Source: an uncultured Christensenella sp. (GTDB lineage Bacteria > Bacillota > Clostridia > Christensenellales > Borkfalkiaceae). From it: a stretch of 64,000 bases of DNA. Under the pieces are notes generated by a model. That model saw nothing but the letters and a program-made list of their open reading frames with translations, was not told where the DNA came from and made no database searches. Below are positions 49,832 through 57,458 of the stretch, in pieces. The stretch covers positions 1-64,000 of the forward strand of contig CAJTLF010000012.1 of the NCBI GenBank assembly GCA_910577555.1. The letters are read 5' to 3'. The position numbers and the translations under genes were made by a program. Position 1 is the first letter of the stretch, and each line of letters opens with the position of its first letter.

Positions 49832-51055
49832 CTAACTGAAAATTTTCAGTTCGGAAAGAGCTTTGCATTTTATCGAATCCAAGTATTTTATTATAGAGGC
49901 AGAATACATAAACGATAAGTTATTTTCAACGTTATTGAAATCGATATTAAACAAGTCTTTAACTCGTTCCAGACGATAAGTTACTGTATTTTTATGTACA
50001 AATAGAATTCTGCTCGTTTCATTTAAGCTTTTATTATTTAGTAAATACTGATATAGTGTTTCAAGCAAGGACGTGTTGTTATCTCTATCATAAATATAAA
50101 TTTCAAGAATTGTTTCGTTGATATAGTTTAAGATAACGTCAATTGTAGGAGCATTAAAAAGCGGAACAAGCAATTTATTTTCTTCTTCATATTTTAAACA
50201 ATATTCATCTTTTACTTTTACAAGGTAATCAAACAGTTTTATCAGATTACCTATTATTACATCCAGTTCATACAAATCTATAATTTTCGAACTTAATATT
50301 GCATAAATGTGATTTTTAAATAAGAAGTCGTTCAATGTTGATACCGTATATTCCGACAAATCTTCATTAAGTATCACTATAACATAGTTATCTTTTACAA
50401 TGCAGTAGAAATTTCGCAAAATGTTTTTCAGCGAATCTTGCAAGTGATTATCTTCATGATTATCGTATTTTGCAAGAGATAGAAGTAAAACTCGGTAATT
50501 ATATGTGAGCGGAATTTTATATTCGGACGCTTTTGAAAGAAAGATATCTCTTCGCACATAAGTGTGTTTGACAAGAGCTTTCCAAAAATTCAATTGCGAA
50601 AAGCCGTGCCCTTCATTGGATTGTAACCGTAAAATTTTGATTATGCTCTTACACAGATGCTCTAAAAGTATCAAATCTAAATCTTCAAATTTATTCTTTT
50701 GATTTTCAAGTAATACAAGGTAGCCTATAACCGAATCGCGGAATGTCAAACGATAAAACAAACGCCGTACTTTACTGTTTATTGTTTCTAAAATTCTATA
50801 TCTTTCCCCGTCTTTAAAAGATAGGTTAGCAATACTTATAAGCTCCATAGACCAACTGCCGCGTTGAATATTCGACATATAAGTATCGTCTGCGCTATCA
50901 AGGAAGAAGTGTCCCTTAATATTGTAATTCTGATCTATAACCGCCATAGGTAATTGAAAAAATGCATAATACGCTTTTAATAGTTCATCAACGGTAAATG
51001 AGTTTTCTTCAATTTGCAGTAATTCCTCGTAATCCATAATAGTACTTTGTGCCAA
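49832..51055 (-). CDS. PucR/CdaR-family transcriptional regulator
   Basis: The 407-residue regulator has an N-terminal sensor part of about 330 residues without clear motifs and the family's C-terminal HTH (LNETSRILFVHKNTVTYRLE). CdaR- and PucR-type proteins control sugar-acid or purine catabolism. It is divergent from the KdgT-family permease gene 118 bases away and is the likely regulator of that gene and of acetolactate decarboxylase. The coding sequence is AT-rich compared with the backbone, suggesting transfer. Confidence 0.88.
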   Translation of the reverse strand: MAQSTIMDYEELLQIEENSFTVDELLKAYYAFFQLPMAVIDQNYNIKGHFFLDSADDTYMSNIQRGSWSMELISIANLSFKDGERYRILETINSKVRRLFYRLTFRDSVIGYLVLLENQKNKFEDLDLILLEHLCKSIIKILRLQSNEGHGFSQLNFWKALVKHTYVRRDIFLSKASEYKIPLTYNYRVLLLSLAKYDNHEDNHLQDSLKNILRNFYCIVKDNYVIVILNEDLSEYTVSTLNDFLFKNHIYAILSSKIIDLYELDVIIGNLIKLFDYLVKVKDEYCLKYEEENKLLVPLFNAPTIDVILNYINETILEIYIYDRDNNTSLLETLYQYLLNNKSLNETSRILFVHKNTVTYRLERVKDLFNIDFNNVENNLSFMYSASIIKYLDSIKCKALSELKIFS

Positions 51056-51173
51056 TAGCCCAAATATTGAATGTAAGTTCGTATTTGTGGGCTATTACTT
51101 TTTGCCTCCTTTTTTATTATAATACAAACAATCAATTAACGCAACCGGTTTTTAGGTTGCGAGGAGGCATATT

Positions 51174-52367
51174 TTGAAAGCAGAAAAAAGCAAAAAACCG
51201 TTCAAAGGCATAGGGATTTGGAACTTTATAAACAAAATCCCTGCTGGAACAATGTTTGTGCCGCTATTGATAAGCGCCGTTATTTGTACTATAACGGTTG
51301 CTTGTGGTCTTGGCACAGGGAAAGCGGGTGAAGGTATGACGTTATGGCAATATCTCGGTAATCCCGTCAAAGATTTATTCGGTTCTACAGGTCAAATGTT
51401 AATGATAGGACTGATGTTATTCTGTACGGGGACAATGATTAAACCGCACGATTTTGTAGATGTCTTTAAAAGAGGAATATGGGTTGTTTTAGCAAGGCTT
51501 TTGCCTGCTTACATTATTTCGGCTGTGGTTTGGATAGTTTGTGGGCCCGAAGGCTTTTTGGGAATCGATGCTATTACTTTTACTTGCGTTGTAACAAGCG
51601 CGAATGCAGCATTGTATATGGGCGTTACCGCACCTTATGCAGATAATAGCGATAGAGCGACGTTCCCCATAATGTTAATACTTTCAATGCCGTTACTTCC
51701 TTTTATATTTATTAGCGCATTCGGGATGCCGGCAGGAAGTACGTCCGCTGCAACAATAGGTAAAATTTTACAAATCTTTGCATTACTAATACCGTTTTTG
51801 TTGGGATTTTTGTTTGGTAATCTCGATCCGAAAATACGCGAAATATTCAAGGGCGGCAACACGATTATATTACCGTTCTTGGGATTTCAGTTTGGCTCGA
51901 CTATTAATCTCGCAAAAGCTTTCCAGCCTACGGTGTTATTGGCTGCCGTTGTAATTACGTTAATCTTTTGGGCAATTACTATGATATTGCCTTATGTGGT
52001 AGACAGGTTTATTTTGAAGCGTCCCGGCTATGCTTCAATCGGTAGCTCGTCGCTTGCGGGCGTGGCTTTATCGATTCCTGCTATGTTTGCGACATACACG
52101 TTTCAAGGGCTTTCGGGCGCTGACGTGGCGGCACATTCGATTGCTATACTTGCGTTTGTGCTACTCATAACCAATATTTTATCCCCGTTCTTCACAAGGG
52201 GAATTATGACGCATTACTTTAAAACAAATCAAGGCGATAAAATTGAAAATCCCCGTAAAATTTTCGGTGCGACTCACGGTGAACTTTTAGCCGCCGTCTA
52301 TGACGAAAATAATCATTATATCTCAAAACATCATCATCTCAGAAAACATCATTCAGGAGGCATTTAA
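51174..52367 (+). CDS. KdgT-family permease (2-keto-3-deoxygluconate transporter type)
   Basis: This 397-residue inner-membrane carrier has about ten TMs. KdgT-like landmarks are NFINKIPAGTMFVPLL near the start, FLFGNLDPKIREIF in the middle and LPFLGFQFGSTINL after it. A His-rich tail ends the protein (SKHHHLRKHHSG). It starts with TTG after a strong GAGGAGG. The hairpin GCAACC/GGTTGC (51141-51160) lies just before the ribosome site. With acetolactate decarboxylase next to it, the substrate may be another 2-oxo acid; that is inference. Confidence 0.85.
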   Translation: MKAEKSKKPFKGIGIWNFINKIPAGTMFVPLLISAVICTITVACGLGTGKAGEGMTLWQYLGNPVKDLFGSTGQMLMIGLMLFCTGTMIKPHDFVDVFKRGIWVVLARLLPAYIISAVVWIVCGPEGFLGIDAITFTCVVTSANAALYMGVTAPYADNSDRATFPIMLILSMPLLPFIFISAFGMPAGSTSAATIGKILQIFALLIPFLLGFLFGNLDPKIREIFKGGNTIILPFLGFQFGSTINLAKAFQPTVLLAAVVITLIFWAITMILPYVVDRFILKRPGYASIGSSSLAGVALSIPAMFATYTFQGLSGADVAAHSIAILAFVLLITNILSPFFTRGIMTHYFKTNQGDKIENPRKIFGATHGELLAAVYDENNHYISKHHHLRKHHSGGI

Positions 52368-52368
52368 A

Positions 52369-53082
52369 ATGCAAAATAATCAACTTTTACAAATCGGCAA
52401 TCTCAACAGTCTTATGATGGGCGACTATCACGGTAGCTGTACCGTCAAAGACCTGCTTCGTTACGGCGATACGGGAATAGGCACTTATGACGGTCTTGAC
52501 GGCGAAGCCATTATAATTAATGGTAAAGCGTATAACGGACGAGCAACAGGCGTGGTAAGCGAAATGAACGACAGCGATTCGCTTCCGTTCTCAACGGTAG
52601 CAAAATTTGATGAGAGAGCGGAAGAAAATCCTTTGGAGTTTGTATCTATCGAAGATTTCAAAACTAAAATGGAACAATACATACAAAGTCATAATTTCTT
52701 CTACATGATAAAAATGGAGGGCAAATTTAATGTCAGAGTGCGGTCTTGTTTTGTTCAAAGCGAGCCGTACGAACCGCTTTATAAAGTTGCTTGCGATCAA
52801 AGAGAGTTTGAGTATCACGATGAAGAAGGCTTTGTTGTAGGAGTATATTGTCCAAACTATGTAAATGGGATAAATATGCCGGGTTGGCACATACATTTTA
52901 TCAGCAAAGATTTAACAAAAGGCGGACATATCCTTAAACTTTCATCCGACGATTGCAGAATGAAAATCAACTGCTTGGATGAATGGAACTTAATGCTTCC
53001 GCACACTGCCGGTTTTGAAGAGTGGAATCTTGCAACGGATTTAAAAGATAAGACAAATGCGGTAGAAGGTTCAACGAATTAA
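52369..53082 (+). CDS. Alpha-acetolactate decarboxylase
   Basis: This 237-residue enzyme converts acetolactate to acetoin and CO2. The zinc-binding region is visible as MPGWHIHFISKDLTKGGHIL. An upstream block (GNLNSLMMGDYHGSCTVKDLLRYGDTGIGTYDGLDGE, split) is also typical. The ATG at 52369 follows AGGAGG by nine bases; the frame extends left only inside the permease gene. No acetolactate synthase gene is present in the window. Confidence 0.93.
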   Translation: MQNNQLLQIGNLNSLMMGDYHGSCTVKDLLRYGDTGIGTYDGLDGEAIIINGKAYNGRATGVVSEMNDSDSLPFSTVAKFDERAEENPLEFVSIEDFKTKMEQYIQSHNFFYMIKMEGKFNVRVRSCFVQSEPYEPLYKVACDQREFEYHDEEGFVVGVYCPNYVNGINMPGWHIHFISKDLTKGGHILKLSSDDCRMKINCLDEWNLMLPHTAGFEEWNLATDLKDKTNAVEGSTN

Positions 53083-54683
53083 ATTTTTATAGCAATAGAA
53101 CAGGGCTTGCAAAAGTGCAAGCCCTGTTTTCTATGAAATCTTGAAATAAAAAGTAAATCCGAACCACTCACTTGTAACAAGTAAACAATTCGGATTATAC
53201 TCTTTTGGTGCTGCTTACTTGTCAACAGACGAACACTATTTGCGTTTTCCTCTATATCTTCAAGCAGTTCTTCCGTTATCTCTACGGGGCTTTCGCCAAC
53301 GTTCAGAATAAAGGTTACTTTATCGTCGTAAAGGTAAATAGCGTTTACAAGTACTGTAATAAGCGTTTTACAGTAGTTTATATCTTCCGCCGCCCCGTCG
53401 CGTAGGCTTGTTAAGAAAAACTTTACTTGCGGTATTGTGAGATTTACAAGGGCGGTATTTTCAAGGGCTATGCGCTTTTCAAGCTCTGCGCGTTCTTCGT
53501 TCTTTTCCTTAATGCGGGCGGTTATCTGTTCAACAATTTCTCCGCTTTCAAGGGCTTTCATAAGGTTGTTTACGGCTCTTTCGTTATCGGCTAACAACTT
53601 TTCAAGGCGGCGCATGTTGGAGTGTTCCCGATCCCGTTCGGAAACTTCGACAACGGCTTTTGCGATTATCTCTATATTTTCGTCGGTTAAGATTTCAAGA
53701 CACTTGCTTATAACAAGGTTTTCTATAAAGTCTTTGCCGACACTTTTTTTATTGCAAAGCCGCTTTTTAGCTTTGGTGCAGGAGTAATAACGGTACATTT
53801 TGCCCGTTTTGGAAGTGCCGCTAAACCCCGTCATCATCTCCCGACAATGCCCGCAAAATAATTTAGTGGTTAAAATATATTCTTCGTCCTTGCGTATATG
53901 TGCATGGGCTTTTTTATTTACTTCCATAATTGCTTGAACTCTATAAAATAAATCGTCGGAAATAATGCGGGGGATTCCGTCTTTTATCTCTTTGTCTTTA
54001 TAGGTGTAAATGCCTATATAGCGTTTATTCTTTAAGATAGTATGTAAGGAATTTTTATTAAAGGAACTTCCCCGAATTGATTTTATTTGTTGGGCGTTTA
54101 AGTATGCGTTTATTTCGGCTACGGTGTTACCGCTTGCGTACATCTCGAATATTTTGCGGACATATTGCGCCGTTATTTCGTCTATACTGAAAGTTTTATC
54201 GGGGTTGACTTTATAGCCGAGCGCAACGCAACCGCCCGTATAAAGGCACTTTTCGGCGGTTATAGCCATACCGCGTTTTATCTTTTGCGACAGTTCGACG
54301 GAATAATATTCCGCCATACCCTCTAAAACCGCCTCCATAAGAACGCCGCTTGCGTCGTCTGATATGTTTTCACGCGCCGAAAGGACTTTTACACCGTTCT
54401 TTTTAAGCCGCGCTTTATATGTTGCGCTGTCATATCGATTACGGGCGAAGCGGTCAAGCTGATAAACAAGTATTGCTTGAAACTGTTTCTTTGCGCTATC
54501 GTCTATCATTTTTTGAAATTCGGGGCGGTTGTCGTTCGTGCCTGTCAATGCGCGGTCAATGTACGTTTCAATAACTGTATAGCCGTTTCTTTTGGCGTAG
54601 GCGTAACACTCTTTTAATTGTCCCTCTATGCTTGTTTCGTGCTGATTATGCGACGAAAAGCGGGCGTAAATTACAACGTTCAT
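53079..54683 (-). CDS. Large serine recombinase (integrase of the element)
   Basis: The 534-residue recombinase has an N-terminal resolvase domain with catalytic Ser in YARFSS (residues 6-11), the SIEGQL and DRFARNR blocks, the recombinase domain and a zinc ribbon (CGHC ... C then LCNKK), and a coiled-coil segment near residues 350-420. Its C-terminal end reads through a terminator hairpin and overlaps the acetolactate decarboxylase stop by four bases. The chromosomal junction should therefore lie within its last 40 codons (about 53100-53200). Its start overlaps the XRE gene upstream by four bases. Confidence 0.93.
   Translation of the reverse strand: MNVVIYARFSSHNQHETSIEGQLKECYAYAKRNGYTVIETYIDRALTGTNDNRPEFQKMIDDSAKKQFQAILVYQLDRFARNRYDSATYKARLKKNGVKVLSARENISDDASGVLMEAVLEGMAEYYSVELSQKIKRGMAITAEKCLYTGGCVALGYKVNPDKTFSIDEITAQYVRKIFEMYASGNTVAEINAYLNAQQIKSIRGSSFNKNSLHTILKNKRYIGIYTYKDKEIKDGIPRIISDDLFYRVQAIMEVNKKAHAHIRKDEEYILTTKLFCGHCREMMTGFSGTSKTGKMYRYYSCTKAKKRLCNKKSVGKDFIENLVISKCLEILTDENIEIIAKAVVEVSERDREHSNMRRLEKLLADNERAVNNLMKALESGEIVEQITARIKEKNEERAELEKRIALENTALVNLTIPQVKFFLTSLRDGAAEDINYCKTLITVLVNAIYLYDDKVTFILNVGESPVEITEELLEDIEENANSVRLLTSKQHQKSIIRIVYLLQVSGSDLLFISRFHRKQGLHFCKPCSIAIKI
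53100..53127. terminator. Terminator of the acetolactate decarboxylase gene
   Basis: ACAGGGCTTGCA and complement form a perfect 12-bp stem around AAAG, followed by TTTTCT. The recombinase frame runs through it. Confidence 0.82.
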
Positions 54684-55441
54684 AATTCAATACCTTTATT
54701 GTCGATTTCTGTTTTTTTATTAATGATAAGCTGTTGTAATTTCAAAAGTAAGAAATAGAAAATTTCGCTACCGTCTACACTTATGGGATCCCTTAGTTCG
54801 CTACATTTCTTTTCTACTATATCTTGGTGCAAATCTCCTTTGGGTTCGGGAAGTGGTGTAATTTCTACTTTATGAATCTCATAATACGCTTTGGGGCTTT
54901 CTTCTTTATATGAAAAAATACGGTTAATTAACCATAATATAGAGTCTTCTTTATGAAAACTATAATTTTCTAAATTATCGTCTGGAAATAGAGATTCCTC
55001 TAAAAGAAAATTGATTAATCTAAATCTTGGTATATCTCCTATGCGGTTCCATTTGTTAAGCTCTTGTTCTCTTTCGTATTCGGTATTAGGGCAAAGTCCA
55101 CAATTAGCGGCAGGGAAGCGGCGGATTTCTCTTCTTAATATATTGATTGCTTTTTCTGATAAGCCGGTCATTTTATTTATAGCTTGTACGTCGGTTTCTC
55201 TTGTTTGTTCATCTGCTAATCCCAACAAGTAGTCCGCGCTTACTTTAAAAAATTGCGCCAATTTAAAAAGCTGTTCCATTGTTGGTTGTGATTTGCCCCA
55301 ACGATAATTTGAAATCTGTTGCCGCGTAACGCCTACAACTTCTGATAAGTCTTGTTGTGTGGTTTTATTAGCGTCCATTAATTTTCTTAATCGTTTGGCG
55401 AACTCTCCGTTCTCTCCTAATAAATAGCAAGTATCAACCAT
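54680..55441 (-). CDS. XRE-family regulator of the integrated element
   Basis: The 253-residue protein has an N-terminal Cro/C1 HTH (TTQQDLSEVVGVTRQQISNYRWGKSQ, split at residues 26-51, then FKVSADYLLGL) and a longer alpha-helical C-terminus without a protease signature. It is co-transcribed with the serine recombinase (ATGA overlap) and probably controls excision. The minus-strand -10 box TATAAA (55452 to 55447) ends five bases before the ATG, so a leaderless transcript is predicted. The palindrome AAAATA-4-TATTTT (55456-55471) lies in the promoter spacer. Confidence 0.88.
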   Translation of the reverse strand: MVDTCYLLGENGEFAKRLRKLMDANKTTQQDLSEVVGVTRQQISNYRWGKSQPTMEQLFKLAQFFKVSADYLLGLADEQTRETDVQAINKMTGLSEKAINILRREIRRFPAANCGLCPNTEYEREQELNKWNRIGDIPRFRLINFLLEESLFPDDNLENYSFHKEDSILWLINRIFSYKEESPKAYYEIHKVEITPLPEPKGDLHQDIVEKKCSELRDPISVDGSEIFYFLLLKLQQLIINKKTEIDNKGIEL

Positions 55442-55446
55442 TTGAT

Positions 55447-55471
55447 TTTATACCTAAAATACCGTTATTTT
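55447..55471 (-). promoter_or_regulatory. Autoregulated promoter of the element's XRE gene
   Basis: The minus-strand -10 box is TATAAA. The operator palindrome AAAATA-CCGT-TATTTT sits just upstream of it, in the -35/-10 spacer. The -35 box is weak. Confidence 0.6.
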
Positions 55472-55668
55472 ATTTGCTTCTAAATACCCATTTTTACATA
55501 AATGTTAAGCCGAATAGCACTTTTTCAAATGAGAATATTTTAACTTTTCTTTTGTTCTTGCTTACGTTAAAATGTGTATATGATTTGCAGCAAGATAATT
55601 ATAGCAAATCAAACAAACATAGTCAAGCGAAAGCGAAAATAAAAAGTATAAGTTTGGAGGGTTAATAT

Positions 55669-55836
55669 ATGCTCGATGAAAAATTGATAAAAGCGCGTAG
55701 GGAGTATTATAAAAAATGGCGTGCAGCCAACAAAGATAAGGTCGCACAACATAACAGGAACTTTTGGGCTAAAAAAGCCGCCGCCCTTGCCGCTTCCGAG
55801 CAGTCGGGGGAAAATAATGACGATAGGAAAAATTAG
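55669..55836 (+). CDS. Small basic protein of the integrated element
   Basis: This 55-residue protein starts MLDEKLIKARREYYKKWRAA and is Lys/Arg-rich with an acidic tail. TTTGGAGGG precedes the ATG. Proteins with this KARxEYYKKWRAANKDKV type of start are frequent in clostridial integrative elements; the function is unknown to me. It overlaps the next gene by 20 bases. Confidence 0.75.
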   Translation: MLDEKLIKARREYYKKWRAANKDKVAQHNRNFWAKKAAALAASEQSGENNDDRKN

Positions 55837-55993
55837 TCAAGAGCAGGCAAAAGCAATAGCATACAGCCTTGTATCGGTTATTCCCGATTATATAAAAGCG
55901 CATAAAGCAGAATATTTAGCTTACCTTGAAAGAACAAAACAAGTAGATTTAACAATTAATGGGGTAAATAATGAAAACGGAACAGAAAATTAA
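55817..55993 (+). CDS. Small protein of the integrated element, unknown
   Basis: 58 residues from the ATG at 55817 (MTIGKISQEQAKAIAYSLVS), mainly helical and probably soluble. The ATG is preceded by GGGGGAA inside the previous gene, and its end overlaps the next gene by 23 bases, so translation is coupled. Confidence 0.7.
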   Translation: MTIGKISQEQAKAIAYSLVSVIPDYIKAHKAEYLAYLERTKQVDLTINGVNNENGTEN

Positions 55994-56366
55994 ACATTCG
56001 CCGTTATGTTTGGCGATATATAATGAACTTAAAACCAATCATGTTGGAATAGAAAATGCAATCAGTATGGAAAATCTTGCGTTATACTTCGGGATTTCAA
56101 CCCGTTGTTTACGGCACTTCCTTTCAGAAATAAGGACAAGTTCCGACCTTGAAATTTGCGTGTTAAGCGGGAACGCCGGTTACTACTGTGCAACTTGTCG
56201 TGAAGAATACAAGCAAGCAAACAAACGGCTTTACAATCAAGCATTTTCTATTTTGAGAGCGGCACGAGCAAATGAGCGCAAGGCCAACTTACATAATCAA
56301 GGCAAGATAACCGATATTGAAAGCGAATTCTCGGAATTCTTCAAATCATTTATGGAAGAGAATTGA
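55971..56366 (+). CDS. Winged-helix-like protein of the integrated element
   Basis: The 131-residue protein has a predicted HTH (ISMENLALYFGISTRCLRHF), a beta wing (LEICVLSGNAGYYCATC) and a long charged C-terminal helix. It resembles replication- or regulation-linked proteins of phages and integrative elements, but I cannot name a family. Confidence 0.72.
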   Translation: MKTEQKIKHSPLCLAIYNELKTNHVGIENAISMENLALYFGISTRCLRHFLSEIRTSSDLEICVLSGNAGYYCATCREEYKQANKRLYNQAFSILRAARANERKANLHNQGKITDIESEFSEFFKSFMEEN

Positions 56367-56467
56367 ACAGATGATATAAAGCCGTTAGAGCGCGTTTTAT
56401 GGGCTTTAACGGCTTTGGAGATAATAAGAAATGAAAGCACACGGCAACTATTACGGAGGCGGCTTTA

Positions 56468-56875
56468 ATGGCAAGGAAAAAAGAACGCTACCGCCCTAAA
56501 TCATTTGAGAGTGACGGCAGCAGAAGCGACACAAGCGCAAATATTTATATGTCTATGCTTATGTCTGATAATTGGCGTTCTTTAAGCACAAACGCCCAAC
56601 GGCTATATATTTATTGTAAGTCACAGTATTACGCCGAAAAAAGAAAGCCCAAACCCGATTATAAGCAGCTGACAGAACAAGAGCTACAACAATGTTTTAC
56701 TATGAACAAGTCAAAGTGGAAAGACCTTTACCACCTTTACACAAACAATAGACAGTTTTATAAAGACATGGACTTGCTTATAGAATATGGCTTTGTTGAA
56801 CGTATAGAGAGTGGAAAAAATACCCGTACTAAAAGCATTTATATGTTATCTGATAAATGGCAGAAAACGCCATAG
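56468..56875 (+). CDS. Probable replication/regulatory winged-helix protein
   Basis: This 135-residue basic protein (MARKKERYRPKSFESDGS start, LYIYCKSQYYAEKRKPKP, then LIEYGFVERIESGKNTRTKS) has the feel of the N-terminal wHTH of small Rep proteins. The stop codon lies at the first palindrome of an iteron-like cluster (56869-57041), which supports a role in replication or in binding that cluster. GGAGGC precedes the ATG. Confidence 0.7.
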   Translation: MARKKERYRPKSFESDGSRSDTSANIYMSMLMSDNWRSLSTNAQRLYIYCKSQYYAEKRKPKPDYKQLTEQELQQCFTMNKSKWKDLYHLYTNNRQFYKDMDLLIEYGFVERIESGKNTRTKSIYMLSDKWQKTP

Positions 56876-57041
56876 CCTATGGCTATATTTATTAAATCTA
56901 CGGCAAAAATGCCATAGTGCAGTAAATTAAAATTGTATAACAGTTATTGCAAAAATGCCATAGTGTAATTTAATTAAGTATGTTAGACTATGGCAAAAAT
57001 GCCACAAGAAACAATGTTAGACTATGGCAAAAATGCAATAG
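56869..57041. repeat. Iteron-like cluster of CTATGGCAAAAATGCCATAG palindromes
   Basis: Four copies of a 20-bp motif lie at 56898-56917, 56944-56963, 56988-57007 and 57022-57041. Each is a palindrome or near-palindrome around AAAAATG. A related palindrome GCCATAG-CCTATGGC is at 56869-56883. Start-to-start spacing is 46, 44 and 34 bases. Confidence 0.75.
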
Positions 57042-57458
57042 CCGTATAACATAAAACAGCTATTCGGGGAACTGTCGGGGAATATTCGTTAATCGTTCGA
57101 TTACCCGCCCATTTCAACCGACAAACGCCATAAATCGGACGATTAAAGCGGGTAATGTAAGCATATCGGGAATTATTGTAACAATTATGACGATTATTGC
57201 AGCAATAAAGCCTATTTTTGCGGAATTAAAGCCGTTATTGCCTGATTTATTGGCTATTTTCTCGGAAAACTCTTTAACGTTTACGGAAGCGGCTATAACC
57301 GCCTCCGTATAATACCCTTAACCGCTTCCGTATCGTTAGTTAATACTGTTTACCAACCAACGATAAGCAAGAAAGCCGTTAAAACGGCAATTACAAGGCT
57401 TTACGGGGCTATTATGTATAGCTTACTACACTTACAAGAGAAAGAATAAAGGTAAAAT
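57042..57458. other. Gene-free stretch after the iteron cluster
   Basis: No gene is supported. ATTACCCGC (about 57099) and GCGGGTAAT (about 57151) form a wide inverted repeat, and GGAAGCGG/CCGCTTCC-type words recur around 57281-57330. The region could hold an origin and the promoter of the 652-residue gene. Confidence 0.4.

Noticed and set aside
56869..57041. Possible CRISPR array
   Set aside because: Four copies with 14-26 base intervals and palindromic units fit iterons or operators, not repeat-spacer structure; no cas gene is present.
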